64,000 bases of DNA from Cladocopium goreaui (taxonomy: Eukaryota > Sar > Dinophyceae > Suessiales > Symbiodiniaceae). Within the stretch, counting starts at the first letter, position 1; each line of letters starts with the position of its first letter. Made by a program: the position numbers and the translations under genes. This document shows positions 1 through 13,600 of the stretch, in pieces. The stretch covers positions 277,501-341,500 of the forward strand of contig CAMXCT020002013.1 in assembly GCA_947184155.2 (NCBI GenBank), read 5' to 3'. A model generated the notes under the pieces. The model searched no databases. It was not told the origin of the DNA and was given only the letters and a program-made list of their open reading frames with translations.

Positions 1-67
1 AAAGAAAGTGGGCACTTCACTCGGGTATTTCTACACGCCAAGCCATATCAAAGCCCCAAAAAAAAAT

Positions 68-291
68 CTGGTTCATGGTTTTAACATGTTTTAACCATCT
101 TGAAAAATATGAGTTCGTCAATGGGAAGGATGACATCCCATATGGCAGTGTGTCAAAACCTTGTACCCCTGGTGAACATCAAAATAGCTGGTAAATGGAT
201 GTTCATCCCCCTAAAAATGGTATTAATAGGTATTGATCCATACCCATATATGAAATGGAAAATAAAAGTCATGTTCCAAACCACCAACCTG
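68..291. repeat. Family B element with a nested second repeat
   Basis: Family B core (ATCTTGAAAAATATGAGTTCG ... TTCCAAACCACCAAC) interrupted after CATATGG by a ~100-bp unit (CAAAACCTTGTACCCCTGG ... GATCCATACCCATA) found again at about 11065-11170 and 29805-29870. Confidence 0.7.
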
Positions 292-477
292 TGATTATTA
301 ACCATTATTAACCATCATTAACCAACATTAACCATCATTACCCCATACTAAATGTTTGAAACCAACCAGAAATGATGGATCTTCAATCCCAGGATCCCCT
401 GAAAAAATCTCCGAGGCACCGAAATCTGAACATGTTTATCTCGACGAATGATGATGTCATGGGATCATTTAATGGGA

Positions 478-582
478 TACCCTCTGGTTATGTCAAAATA
501 GCTATTGAAAATGGCCATTTATAGTGAGTTTTCCCATGAAAAATGGTGATTTTCTATAGTTATGTTAAATTACCAGAGGGTA
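478..582. repeat. Family A palindrome
   Basis: TACCCTCTGGTTATG ... TTACCAGAGGGTA. The two arms pair almost throughout, giving a hairpin. The outer TA may be a target duplication, as in Tc1/mariner-type MITEs (Stowaway). Confidence 0.85.
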
Positions 583-1396
583 ATGGATAATGATGATCAT
601 AATGGATTGATAATGGGATAACACTGGAAGAATATCATCCCATGTAATAAATAATTCTTGTGAAGTTTCCATGCTTTCGAGTTTCAGAAGGGTGTGTCCG
701 AAATCTTCAGCAGGATGCACCCTGCTAATCAAAGATCACAAACATGACTCATGACAATAGACAATAGATGAAAATAGCCATCTTTCATCGCTCAATCATC
801 TGCATGAAGGAATTTGTGTTGTCATCTTTGTTTACCAAATGGTCATACTGACCACATAGGTCACAGTCTTAGAAACAGAATTGTTAATGTTTCAACAATC
901 TTCACGAGTAGCTGCTTAGTGAATCTATGTCCACGGAAAAACAAAAAAACATCTTTAAAACATACCAATCCACATAGACGGGCCATGGCTAGTTAGGCTA
1001 GCTGGCTCTAACTCAGCTCCATTTGCGTGAGATATCCGCATTCACTCTATTTGAAGCCCCAAAAAAATAGGGAAAACTCCTACACGAGTGATGTTTATTG
1101 CAGTTCCACCTTTTTGGGGGTTTACTTTCTATTCCTATGTTGGTTTAATATCCCCAGATATCCAAATTTTGTAGAAGCAATTATAGCCATACACCTGTCC
1201 AAGGTCATTAAAAAAAACGAGGTTACTAGTTACTAGATAACCTACTACAAGACCCATGGCTTATAATATATCGAAAAAAAACAAACATCATCCAGGTATT
1301 ATAATTCCCAGGATATCTTGAATATATATATATATATATAATTATATAAAGATATATATATATATGATCCATGGTCTATATATAATAATAGCCAGC

Positions 1397-1498
1397 TACC
1401 CTCTGGTAAACCAACATAACTATGGAAAATCACCATGTTTCATGGGAAAATCCACTATAAATGGCCATGTTCAATATATGTTAGTTTATCAGAGGGTA
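1397..1498. repeat. Family A palindrome
   Basis: Full copy, followed at once by the ATCCCATTAA tandem array. Confidence 0.85.
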
Positions 1499-1613
1499 TA
1501 TCCCATTAATATCCCATTGAATCACTATAATATCCCATTAAATCAATATAAATCCCATTAAATCACTATAAAATCCCATTGAATCCCATTAATCCCATTA
1601 AATCCCAATCAAT
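1499..1613. repeat. Tandem array, ATCCCATTAAATCACTATAA unit
   Basis: About six degenerate units directly after a family-A copy. Confidence 0.8.
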
Positions 1614-1633
1614 CAGGCAATTTTCTTCACTCA

Positions 1634-1714
1634 GAGTGCCGGAAACACGTCCCGCTGCCGGAAACCCCTCCTGCTCCAACATCGAAATGCACGTGGAAGC
1701 TGAGAAGCGACGAG
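1634..1714 (+). other. Weak coding-like island
   Basis: CACTCAG| to GACGAG|GTCTTAG on the plus strand, with all three frames nearly open (one reads VPETRPAAGNPSCSNIEMHV). It is GC-rich between two MITE-rich stretches. Confidence 0.2.
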
Positions 1715-1771
1715 GTCTTAGGCCGTGGAACTGCCGTGGTTCCTTTGGTTTTCTTTCGTTGGGAAATATGT

Positions 1772-1816
1772 TACCCTCTGGTTATGTCAAAATATGGAAA
1801 ATCACCATTTCATAGG
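1772..1816. repeat. Family A, left half only
   Basis: TACCCTCTGGTTATGTC to CACCATTTCATAGGG, then replaced by the tandem array. Confidence 0.65.
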
Positions 1817-1977
1817 GATTCAATGGGATATTAATGGGATTTTATAGTGATTTAATGGGATATTAATGGGATTTTATAGTGATTTAATGGGATTTAATGG
1901 GATTTTATAGTGATTTAATGGGATTTAATGGGATTTTATTGGGATTTAATGGGATTTTATAGTGATTTAATGGGATA
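1817..1977. repeat. Tandem array, opposite orientation
   Basis: GGGATTTTATAGTGATTTAAT units fill the gap between a half and a full family-A copy. Confidence 0.85.
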
Positions 1978-2056
1978 TACCCTCTGGTTATGTCAAAATA
2001 GCTATTGAAAATGGCCATAGAAATAGTGGATTTTCCCATTCAACATGAGTGGATTT

Positions 2057-2088
<32 letters not shown>
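1978..2088. repeat. Family A palindrome
   Basis: Full copy starting directly at the end of the tandem array 1817-1977. Confidence 0.85.
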
Positions 2089-2091
<3 letters not shown>

Positions 2092-2185
2092 ATGGAAAAT
2101 CACCATTTATATAATTTACATATGGTGAAATGTCCCATGAAAAAAATTGTGATTTTCCATAGCTGTGTTAGTTCACCAGAGGGTA
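2089..2185. repeat. Family A, missing its left end
   Basis: Directly abuts the previous copy; right end CACCAGAGGGTA intact. Confidence 0.7.
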
Positions 2186-2661
2186 ACATATGTTAAAGAA
2201 ATGGGGTGGATTTCATGGATTGTCCGTATCTACAATTGATTTGCTGGAGGGTAACCCTTAACCGTTAAGCCCTATTGATATCTATTGATTACTATAATGG
2301 GTTATACTATAGTTATACTCAATATATCGGGGATGGTCATAATTCATGAGTAATCTCTATTGAGGCGGTACAAAGGGACGACATTTGGAAGTCAACAACA
2401 GCTTTCCACCCACCAATCCGTGAAGATCTCATGGCAATTTATGGCGGAACTCCCAATTGTTGTTTGGGCCTTATGTCCAATTTGGGTTGTTGTAAAATCC
2501 CATGTGTTCTTTCAGAAATACAGTTCCTGCTGGTTACAGTCCCATGTTTGCAGGCTAGAAACAACCAACAAGTGAAACACGTTTTGTGTTGGTCAAAGTC
2601 CGATATTTCCACATCAAAATCCTATTCATTTTGGTTGAGATACTGTATGTGAACATCTAAT

Positions 2662-2765
2662 TACCCTCTGATAATTTAACACAACATGGAAAATCACCAT
2701 TCTTAATAGGTAAATTATCTACACATGGTCCATCTTCCATAGCTATGTTCGTTTTCTGGAGGGTA
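2662..2765. repeat. Family A palindrome, diverged
   Basis: Left end CCCTCTGATAA and right end TTCTGGAGGG carry substitutions. Confidence 0.7.
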
Positions 2766-2810
2766 ATTCCCATTCATATCCCCAGGTTTGTTGGTGAAAT
2801 CTCTATTTGT

Positions 2811-2990
2811 CAACATAAATCCCATTACCTCCCATTAAATCACTATAAAATCCCATTAAATCACTATAAAATCCCATTAAAATCACCATAAATCCCATTA
2901 CCTCCCATTAAATCACTATAAAATCCCATTCAAATCACTATAAAATCCCATTAAAATCACCATTAAATCCCATTACCTCCCATTCAAATC
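2811..2990. repeat. Tandem array of the same unit
   Basis: CCCATTAAATCACTATAAAAT units with CCCATTACCTCCC variants. Confidence 0.8.
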
Positions 2991-3141
2991 CCTATCACCA
3001 TCAATGTCCACGAAATCACCAACCCCACCCCATTGAAATCCCATGAATTCCCAGCGGCAAAGAGGAAGATGCAGGGTGGAACCACTAGGTGCAACACTGC
3101 CTGAGCCACGTGGTCACGTCCTCCAGATTGATATACGGATG

Positions 3142-4030
3142 GAAGTCCCAAAAAAAACAAATTACTATGGTGAAAAATTCATAACCATCAACTATGGTAG
3201 ATAAATGTTCACCCGAGAAAACAGCTATGGATAGCTATGGTATATAACATCAAAAATAGCCACATATATATATATATACTTGGCGGATCTTGGCGGCTCA
3301 TCCCACTTAGTGGGCTATGTCCCAGTGGGATAAGTAGGTTTAATCCACTTACAACTGGGATTCGGAACTCACTGACGATTCCTGGGAAGTTCGCTACCCA
3401 AGGAGGGACCCGCAATCCAAGTGATATCAGAAGACTATGGAACTGATAGTGGATTTGTAACCCCCAGTCCGTAAAGATAAAATAATTGCTGTCTCACCAT
3501 AGATATAATATATTATTATATAATATTATGTAATATAATATTATATATCCATAGAATTCTATATACACAGCCAGATTTATCTGATAGTGTTTCAAAAGGA
3601 AATTCACAATCCCTTCCACACCATCCCCCGTTACGAAAAACACAACCGCGTTCTGGTCTCGGGGGAGACGGATCCATCAACCCCAAGATAGATGCCGAAA
3701 ATAGATGGAATCCTGGGAAAAAAAATGGAGCAACTACTATATATAACTATATACTATAAGCAAATATCAGCAAAACACCATCCTGAAATAACACTTTTCG
3801 AAATTCTCGGCATCCTTTTTGGGGTTGCCATACCACTTATATCTGATATGCCCATTGAAAATGGTGATTTTCCATGGCTATGTTATGGCTTACCAAAGGG
3901 TTTATAATGGAAAAGTGGGAAGATAATGATTGGGTGTATCCCCATAGATAATTATCCCATCCAAGCTCAAGGGATCTAGCTCCCCGTTTTTGTGTGTGAC
4001 CTGCTTTTTCTGCGGGATTTAGCTCCCATT
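3142..4030. other. Gene-free stretch
   Basis: AT-rich, with a short palindrome around CCCACTTAGTGGG/AAGTGGGAT (3298-3360, echoed at 46190-46300) and a broken family-A end at 3846-3905. No coding signal. Confidence 0.6.
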
Positions 4031-4275
4031 TTATGGTCAAGTCAATGTGGAAAATCATGTGGAAAATTTTGGTTGACCAATGGAAAGGGTTATTCTATTT
4101 TCTATGGATGTTCTGTACAGGATATGGTGTAGCCAGCAAAAACGTCAACAAACACCAAAACTGGTGGGGATACAGACTCAATATGCTCAGTGGAGAACAA
4201 ACACAAGACAATCAATAAGACAACCATGGCAGATGGCAGGAAACATGTATGTCCCTTACCATCGTTGCCATTATT

Positions 4276-4372
4276 GTTTGCAGTCCGTCATCCCTGTGTC
4301 CACTGTGCAAATCATGAGCTCGCTGTTTCACCACGACATGGACTCCCAAGTTCTGAGCATCCAGATATTGGT
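4276..4372 (+). other. Coding-like island, plus strand
   Basis: TGTTTGCAG|TCC opens VIPVSTVQIMSSLFHHDMDS and QVLSIQIL before TTG|GTTGAT. The helix-like composition is plausible but unrecognised. Confidence 0.3.
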
Positions 4373-4554
4373 TGATTTTGGGAAGATCACCACAATTGTT
4401 GCAGCTTCCCAACTCCTTTCGTGTACATCCAGCACCCTGTACTTAATCTGAAATCTCCGTGTTTGTTGCGTATCACCATGATTGATCATGTTCGTTGCCT
4501 GTTGGCTATAGGTGGTATGTAGTAGCCGCCAAAACAAAAGCGAAACAGGCGAAA

Positions 4555-4700
4555 CATGCCACCATGGTCGGTGCTCGCCTGCGCCAACTGCGTGAAATCC
4601 AGACCAGCCCTCTGCTTCATGGAGTTAGGCCTGCCGCGCCCACGACTGGAGGATCATTCCACTTCGTGAGGCCGATCCTCACCTCTGTTCAAAACAGCCA
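4555..4700. other. Coding-like island, strand unclear
   Basis: Minus reads RAGLDFTQLAQASTDHGG and, further up, IGLTKWNDPPVVGAA; plus reads MVGARLRQLREIQTSPLLHG. The GC content is raised. Confidence 0.3.
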
Positions 4701-5214
4701 TCGAGATGACCTACCAACTGATGGTGAATTAAAACCCCCCCAAAAAAAACACTGATGATTGGTTCAGAAAACCCCATTAAAAAAAAAAACAGAAACTGGG
4801 ACCTGAAAAAAAAAACAGGTTCAGAAAATACCAAGCCCAACATCTCCAGAAAATATGTTCATCACCAGGCCAGGTCGACGAGCCTTTTTTCTGGGCTCCA
4901 AAATGGATCCAGACGTACCCATATCTCATAATATCTCATAATCATCTATACCAGCCATTCTATCTGAGCAAATCATGCGCTCAACTGAAATATGACCATG
5001 TTGTTGTTGCATAGTTTTGCCATGTTGTTCCCCCACGATGAACCCTCATTGAATCGCGAGGATCACGATGTTGCGACGTGTCGTTTTCCTGCGAATTCTC
5101 CTCTTGGAATCAGTTTATTTCTACTTGGCATCCAAGTTAGCAAGTGGATTATGTCATCATATAACCCAGTCTGTTTCGTGTGGGACCCAGGTTATTCCCA
5201 GGTTATTCCCAGGT

Positions 5215-5312
5215 GATGTTCACCACGACCTCGATGCCCGCGATGCCCGGGGCCCCTGCGAAGTTTCTCCCAATGATCCCCACCTCGGAAGAGCCTCCGC
5301 AGAGTGGTAGTT
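5215..5312. other. Coding-like island, strand unclear
   Basis: Minus reads SEVGIIGRNFAGAPGIAGIE before GTCGTG or GTGAAC; plus reads MPAMPGAPAKFLPMIPTSEE. No family is recognised. Confidence 0.25.
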
Positions 5313-5439
5313 GAACTGGGAACCAGCCTGCCATGGTCAAGTGGCCAAGTGGCAGCGACGAGGTGGTAGGTGGTGCCCCGACAACGGATGGGCCATGGAT
5401 GGCCAACTGGCAAGTGGATAACTGGGTAGTAGGTTAACA

Positions 5440-6590
5440 GTTGGCAAATTCCAAGATCTATTAAACCGGACTAGTTAACTAACTCCATGGCCCATCTAAG
5501 TATCTACGTGTATCTAAAGCCAAGTGAAATTGGAGTTATGTTTACCAAGTTAGCTAACTGTGGGGCACCTTGTACCAATGGACACACACCAATGGCTTAT
5601 CATTGGGACATATATTTGGTGGCTACCTATCTTTAGATACCCTCCGGTGTCCTCAAGTAAATGGAGGTTTCGTTCGCTGGGAAAATCATCGAACTCAATG
5701 GGTGGAATTTCCAGCCCACCATGTTTCATTACCGACTAACAATCTCTAGGATATAATGAAATATATAAACAAGGTGTTAGTACATGGGTGTGCCTTAAAT
5801 ATATATAATGATATATAAACATGGGTATATGTACAGGATATATAATGATATAATGATATTATGATATGATGTACATGGGTGTGACAAAAAAAAAGTGTAT
5901 ACACAGTGTACTTTTTACCGTGAAATTGCCATGAAATGCTTTGATGATCCAGTATTTTTTTAGAGGTATTCTATTTTCGGACGCCATATTTTCAGGATCT
6001 AGAACAATCCATTGGGTCCAATTTAGAACCAAGAAGTAGAGGATGGATCTTGGAAAGTCCTGTTGGTACAAAGTGCTTGATCCAATTGGTCCAATCAACG
6101 GAAGATGACAAGGTTCAATTTGGGCGCCGCCACGGTGAGCAAGAAAAGCCACATCATGGTATCTCAATGCACCTAAATTGTGGTTTTAAGATGTCCAATA
6201 TATGGATGGAAACGATCCAAAAAACCTCAAATCCTGCTGTTGCATGTCTGTTTGGCTACACCTAAATCCGATAGTCAATAATTGTCTCTCTTAAAATTGC
6301 CAATTTGAGGTTGTTGCCCCATTTTCAGACACACCCATGTATGTATATACATCATATTGTCGGTGATATACATCCCATTATATCCCATACATATGCCAAA
6401 ATAATATGGCCCTGTTGTATCTCCAAATATGGTTCTCTCCCAAAGAATGGCTATATCATCCCATTGGTATCCCGTGCATGGTGAATAAATATCTCCATAT
6501 GGGGTTTCCTAAGTCATATGGGTACCCCCGGTCATCATCCATGTTTGCTTGGGATTTTCCATTTTTATAAACTATCCATTTTGGGGATAT
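5440..6590. other. Gene-free stretch
   Basis: AT repeats at 5750-5870 and family G fragments near 5555; nothing else seen. Confidence 0.55.
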
Positions 6591-6689
6591 CCATGGCCCT
6601 TACATAGGCCTTATAATATGATAGGAACCTCCAATTTGGGTTCCTGGAATGGCCATTGATATGAATCTCTTCATGTTTTCTGGTTTCTA

Positions 6690-6782
6690 TGATCAAATGC
6701 CACCATCGCGCCTTGTACAGAGCCATGCTGCGCTCCGCCTACGGGAGATGAGCAGTACGCCAGCGGATTTCCAAGGGATTGT
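6690..6782 (+). other. Weak coding-like island
   Basis: The plus strand reads TIAPCTEPCCAPPTGDEQYA. It is a short GC-rich patch with no convincing borders. Confidence 0.15.
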
Positions 6783-6794
6783 AGCTGTAATGGT

Positions 6795-6909
6795 TACTCC
6801 CTGGTAATCAAATGGCAATGGAAAATCCCCTAAATATGCAGCTCTTAATGGGAAAATCAACTGTAAATGGAATATGTTCTAGCAAACCATGTTTGATTCC
6901 CCGAGGGTA
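6795..6909. repeat. Family A palindrome, diverged
   Basis: TACTCCCTGGTAATC ... GATTCCCCGAGGGTA. Confidence 0.6.
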
Positions 6910-7124
6910 ATTCGCAACACTCTCAGGATGGGAAAAAGTCGGAAAAAACCGATAGAGAATTCCCCCAATTCATGACCAATTCATGGGAAAAACAGGTCCA
7001 TTGCCGCCCCTTCTTTTTGCACCTGCACCCAGTCTGTCCCGTCGTTTTTCGTGCCATTTCTTCAGGGTGGATTTTCCATGATCTTCCGTGATTTTCCATG
7101 CTTCTGAACCAAGGAACTTGGGAT

Positions 7125-7235
7125 TACCCTAGGGTAAACGTTTACATAGATGTGGAAAATCTCCGTTTTCTATAGGCAAATCATCGAACTAAATCGGCAA
7201 GTAAAACCACATCTATCTTAATTTATCCCAGGGTA
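7125..7235. repeat. Family A-like palindrome, old
   Basis: TACCCTAGGGTAAACG to CCCAGGGTA; the arms pair imperfectly. Confidence 0.45.
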
Positions 7236-7495
7236 TAACATATGAAACGAAGCAGGTTTTGGGCATGTCATGGGGAGGATTTGGAGGCAACACATACAGT
7301 CAGTAATCTTCCCCACCTCTCCGGCTCCACCAAGCCATGCATAGTTCATGGATCGTTCTCCTCCTTTTTTTCTACAGTATATCTCATTTCATCATGATTT
7401 GCCGAGTGATTTTCATCACAAAAATCTCTTGATCATGATTTGTCTATAGTGTTTTTTGTTCATCACGCCACAAAAAGGTGGGCTATGGTGGGCGC

Positions 7496-7629
7496 CTACC
7501 CTCCTCTCTTTTCCTTCCAAATGGACTTGATCTTGTCCCGCAGCTCAATGGGCTGCAGGTCCAACAGCATCTGCGCCCCCGTCTTCCCATCGTCATTCTC
7601 TTGAATCATCAAACGCTCAGCCTCGTCAC
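7496..7629 (-). CDS. Ankyrin gene last exon with stop codon
   Basis: Acceptor GCTGAG|GT is in phase with exon 9. It encodes EAERLMIQENDDGKTGAQML, equivalent to the final D-G-K-T repeat of PSMD10, then a charged C-terminal helix (LRDKIKSIWKEKRGG) and TAG at 7496-7498. Confidence 0.65.
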
Positions 7630-10600
7630 CTCAGCATCTGGGGATCCGTGGCGAAGAAACGAAGAAATTCAGCCCACTGCGAGCAGGATTGAGCAGGATC
7701 ACTTGATGTGGATGCTGAAAATTTGGGGCTAGTGATGGTCTGGTTGGTGGTGCAATAACCATCTTGAAAAATATGAAAGTCAATGGGAAGGATGACATCC
7801 CATATATGAAATGGAAAATAAAACATGTTTGAAAGCACCAACCAGTGGTTAGTGTATTTGTCTGAAAGGATGTAGATTTATTTTCTGATGAAATCAAAAG
7901 CCCATTTTGGTGGTACTTAGGTGTGTCTGAAATGCGATATACCCTTGGAAAATGGCATCAACTTGTGATTGAATGGGGAAAAATCTGGAAAAATAAGGAT
8001 GAAAAAAACATGTGTTTTATATGTTCGGTACATGTTCCCCATTCATAGGGCCCGTGCATGTAGGGGATCCCTAGCTCTCACCCAAACCCACTGAAAGCCA
8101 TGACCAAAAAACAAAATTCAAGGCGCGTTCGAAGAGCAGCTCGCACATCTCCAGGTTCTGACTGGTGATGGCGATGTGAAAAACGTTCCTTGATCAAAAG
8201 GACATGGGCCATGGGAAGGCTGTCATGGTCTAGTGATGGGTAGTGACCCATGAAGAACTTGCTGAATGATGCATGATTTCCCTTCATGGGATAGCTATCA
8301 TACCCATCTGAAAAAAAAAAATGGTAATGATGAACTCTACAAAACATCATCAGAAGACTCCATTTTCAAAAATCCAAGAGAATACTTCTTGGAGTTTGAC
8401 ACTCCCAAAGCATCAAAAACCAACCGCCCAACGAACTGGAAGCCATGGCCCATTGATGATAAACATTAGTTTATTTAGTCATCAAAATATACCCTCTGGT
8501 AAACTAACATAGCTATGGAAAATCACCATTTATAATAGGTAGATCAACTATTTCTGTGGGCCAATTTCCATAGTTATGTTAGTTTACCATATCAGAGTGA
8601 TCTTCCAGTCCGCCAAGCAGTTGACTAAACATGACTACAATGTGGGGCCCCCCAGTTATAAGTTGGTTTATAACCCCCAGTAACTATAGTTATAAGTACC
8701 ATAAACCATAGTTATTGGAGTTATAAACCAACTTAGCTATCTAGGGCCTAGGGGGCCCCACTTTGTAGGGTTTCCTAGTCCCATTCCCATTCTTTGACCC
8801 AAACGCTTTAACGAGGAACATCCTCGCCCAACCCTGGAAACTTCGGTTACCCCAGCAACCTGCAGCAAGCTGGTTCCTAGCCAAGACAGCCACGAAAGTA
8901 CAAGATCTTCCTAAATGGAGACATGGCCAAACAGCCAAAGAATTGATATGGGTTAAATATGGATTATACAGAATTATACATGGCTAATATTCCCCAATAA
9001 TGGCTGATTTATAGGAGTAATACCCCTGTGGGGTATGTGATAATAGTCAATTTAAGAAACAACAAGTTGTACTGTACTTTCAAGAAAATGAACAAGACAA
9101 AGATCATCTACACATATAGACTCTTTATTGTCGTAGAAAACCAAGCGCTTAGACAGCGTTCTGTGGCGATTCATGCATTTGTGCAACAACCATCTTGTGG
9201 TAGATCAAACATCTGTCCAACCTCTTCAATTTGGAAAGCGTTTGCCAGTTGGCGCTGGTGAAATTCTATTCCACTAAAATATACACAATATATCAATGTA
9301 TACTATACATACATCTACATTTGCATCATTAGAGTCATTAGAGTTAGATGTGTTTTAAAGTTCACATCAATGACGCCATATCAGTGCATAAATCTAAAGT
9401 GCATCACTCAGTCACATAGCTTAGAGCTTTCCTAAGTCATAGGGGTACCCCATGATCCACTTGACTTTTCCGATCCAACTCAACCAGCTACCCATGGCTA
9501 CCCCCCATTTTGGGAAACCCCAAAATGGCCCCAAAATGGCCTGGAAACCATTGAACTGAGGAGAAACCCTCCCCCCATCCTCGCCATCAACACGCCCAGC
9601 GTCTCGCCCGCCTTGTCGCGACGCAACACATCCGCCTTTCGGATGGTCAGGGATGATGGGAAACTCGGGGAGTTTCTTCGGGTTTCATGGGATTTTATAA
9701 TGATGTCATGGGATTTTAGGGTGATTTTCTGGGATTTTATAGTGATTTCCTGGGAGTTTATAGGATTTTCATGGATAATCGGATCAGGTCGCAGGTTAAA
9801 TTTAATGAGATATGTTTCATGGGATTTACCCTCTGGTTTCCCCAAACATCACCCAAAAATTGAGGTTTGAATGGGAAAATCACCCAACCAAATAGTGGAT
9901 GTTCAATTGCCACCGTTGATAATCCCGGAACATATAGACGTTTGAAGATTCAGCTCAGGGATACTCTTGAAGATATTGTGAACAAAGAATTGGGCCAATA
10001 TGTTTGGAGCAGTAGGCACTAAATGTGGCTGAGCCACACCCTGAAAAATGTGATTTTATCAGATTTCCCTAGTGATGGCCTGATTTTAATGGTGTTTAAT
10101 GGAGGTTTAACCATCCAATTGAAATCATCATGTCATTCCATAATTGAAGGATGTTTCAGGTGGATGAAAGCCATCTTTGAAATGATGCATTTTGATTGGT
10201 TCATGACATGCCAATGTGTGTTGCTCAATGAGATCATGAAAATCTCTGTACGTGATCACCATGTCTTTGGCTCGATGAAATAATCTGTCCAATTTCCGAG
10301 GATGCTCCGCGTTTTGGTAATTAAATTCCGGTTCTTTTTAAGGATCTGCATTTGAAGCTGTCTTGAAAATCGGATACACCCAAATTCATCCAAAAAAACA
10401 TACCGTTTCAAACATAAAAATAGTCTTGAACCCCCACCCTGGTTTTGGGTCCCCCACTTTTTAGAAATCGCCCATTTTGTGGCAACGCTGAAACCAAGTC
10501 CCGGAAACTTCCCCTCTTTGCAAAATAAACACTTTGCCTTGATTTCCAGACTTGCTTTATAGCTGCGCCTGAAGGGAAAATGTACAGGATTGTACAGGCA

Positions 10601-13600
10601 ACTGCTGTGTAAACTGTGGGGATTAAAGTTTCAACTTCAAATAGGGCAATGGAAGCATGCCTACCATTCAGTTCGAAAGCGTCCCAGCTATAAATCTCGA
10701 TTCAAAGAAAAGTTGGGTTTTCCCAGCTGCCAATCCCAATCCATTGATTCTGGTTACCCCTGCTACCTGAAAGCCATCACAGCCTGTTTAAGTTGTTGAA
10801 ATCCCATGATTTTTGGGTGAAATCCCAACAGATAGTTCCCCCGATGCCGTGAAGAGCCCATTGGGATATACCATCTGGTTATGACTACCATAGCCATGGA
10901 AAAAACCCAAAATAAATGGACGTTTATAGCTGGGAAAATCATCTATTTCGATTAGGGCCATGGCTTCCATGGCTATGTTAGTCACAACCAGAGGGTATAT
11001 CCCAATTATAAGTGGGATAAGAGGGTTAATCCACTGAATAAATGTTCCAAACCACCAACCAGATATGGGTATGGGTCAATACCTATAGATACATTTTTAG
11101 TGGGATGAACATCCATTTACCAGCTATTTTGGGGTTCACCAGGGTTACAAGGTTTTGACCCATCCCCATATCAAAATCACCTAGCACCGGCTTCCCATGG
11201 ACCTGTGCTTCCAGCAAGATCTTCATGGCTCCAAAGCGCCCAGCCCCAGCCGCCCGGAGCAGTGGCGTGCCTGCGACGGGGAACTGGTGAAGTGGCGAAG
11301 GATTTAGTGGAAGGTGTATGGATTACATTGTGGTTTATATAGTGGAATTTATATGTAGTGGTTTAGACAATGACATAGTATATCTATCTCTATATATATA
11401 TATATATTTATATATATACATAGTATATATATATATATATTGGTAGCACCCAATCACCGCGCGAACCCTGTCGCGCCCATCCTTTTGTTCCCTTGTGGCC
11501 GTAATTGTGCCTGCAGTTGACCCATGGATATGGACATGATGCGGATGGCACTGCATCAACACTGGTATCTACTCTCAACTGCTATGTCTATCTCTCATAC
11601 CAAACGGCGCGGAATGTCCGTGCCCGGGATCATCACCAACTGTTTGTCCTCCATGCTGTCAGCTACGCTAACATCACACATAGCTTTCAGATACTTCACA
11701 AGGTCTTGCAGCTGTGGTGAACCATTGGAAAAACGTGCGAACAACCAGGTTTTGTAACGACGATCCTCAGGGTCGGTGGAGAGATGCAAGGACACATAGG
11801 TGCGCTTGTTCATGAATTTCCCGAAGCTCACTTTGGTGCGCCCCCAAACTTCAAGGCTCGCCACTCCAGCGGGCAGCTGAATCACTGGTGCTGGATCATT
11901 GCCTGCAAACACCATCGGTCCAGAGGCTGCCGCAGTCGGCAACGGAGCATATGTCAACTGACTTGGAGATGGCATCGTCTTTGTTGGGGACGAGGTCAAA
12001 ACACCACTGGCCTCGTCATCACTACGCTGGCGCTTGGCTGCATCACTCATGTTGCCTTCCGGATTGCGCCCTGACACTACAGACCAATCGGTTTCCTGCT
12101 CCACAAGCTCGCCAAGGGCTTTCAAGACTCCACAACCATGAGCCTTGTGCATCAATCGGAGACATTCTTTGTGATCTTCATCCGTCCAGTTGGACATCTT
12201 CATTGATGACGCTGGAAGATGAGCCATGACAATCGCACCGGCAGCAATGAAAACAACGAATCGGAACATAGGATTGGCACCTAATCAGTTTGAGAATGGC
12301 TAACAGCATGTTGCAGTGGCACGTCCACTCTTTCAGGCACCTACCACATGTCAACTTCATGCAAAGACGGCTCATTCCCCAAGTATTATTACCCCAATAC
12401 TTACTTTTACCCTTTTTACTTATTTATCAGTGATACTAGGTGGGCATTAAACTTGGCACGTCTCTCAGCGACCAGTTTTCGGCGGTTTCTCTCATTGGCT
12501 CTCCATTCCAACACATCTTCTTCAGGACTGATTTGGTATTTTCCGGATCTCATGCATGCACGAAGGAGATCTAGGGCATCTGCGGCTTCTTTTGTCATGC
12601 CGTCTGCCAACATTCGGTCAGTAGGAATCCATCGGACTGACGCAGACATTCTACGCACACTTTCTCTGATGATCACAATATCTATGGACGTTCGTCTATC
12701 ATCCAGTGAGGGTGCAGAGGGAGATTTCAAGTGATCAAACAAGGATTTACAATCTGTTACCAAGGTGCATGGAGGTCTGCGAGGAACATCCCACAGGGAC
12801 TGTGCGCAGCAGGGTCCATCTCGAATTTCGGCTAACAGCAAGGACAGCCATTCACACATGCTAGCAGCGCCAGACATTGATTGCGCTTCGGCACTCAGGG
12901 TCGAGTTGACAACTCGGGGAAGTCTGTGGCTCTTCCAGTAGGCTGGTGACCAGTCACATGTAAACCCTCTTTCTAAGTCTTGGTGAGTGAATCCCAACAC
13001 ATACCCGGCCTGTGTAGCTCCACCCTTAGCATTGGCATATGCTGCATCGGAATGGCAAACTATGGCAAGTTCTGCCATTGGGACTGGCCTGTACACTATG
13101 CTTAAATCAGCATGCTGCTTGGCTCGTCTGATCGCGTTGTTGGCGGCCAACGCATCTCCCACTGTGGGTTTAGGAAAAGACTGCTGAGAAAATGATACTT
13201 GAGTGGATAAATCAGGACGTGATTGTGAGGATATCCAGTTCAAACTTCCATTAATGGCTCTCAAACAGCTGATCTCTTTTTCATCCAGGGGAGCATCACG
13301 GTTGGCACAACGGCTGCGACTCAAGTGCAAAGGACGCAGATTGTTTGCAAATTTGGCTTGGCCCATGGTGATTGCAAACGTCTTGCTACACTGGGTGTAT
13401 CTGGCTCCACAAAAATCGCCGTCGAGGGTACGCCATTTGCGAAACTCGAATTGTTCTTTCAACTGTTTCATAGCAGAGTCGTAAACAGCACCTTCACCAC
13501 CCGTAGCACAATCGTCCACATGCACACCATAGATTCCAACCAGTTTCCCGCCTTGATCTCGCAATTGATACAGACAGGCATCAAAACGGCTCACTTTGAA

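Noticed and set aside
478-2765. CRISPR-like regularly spaced repeats
   Set aside because: The repeats are whole hairpins with irregular spacing and no unique spacers of constant size, in a eukaryotic setting.
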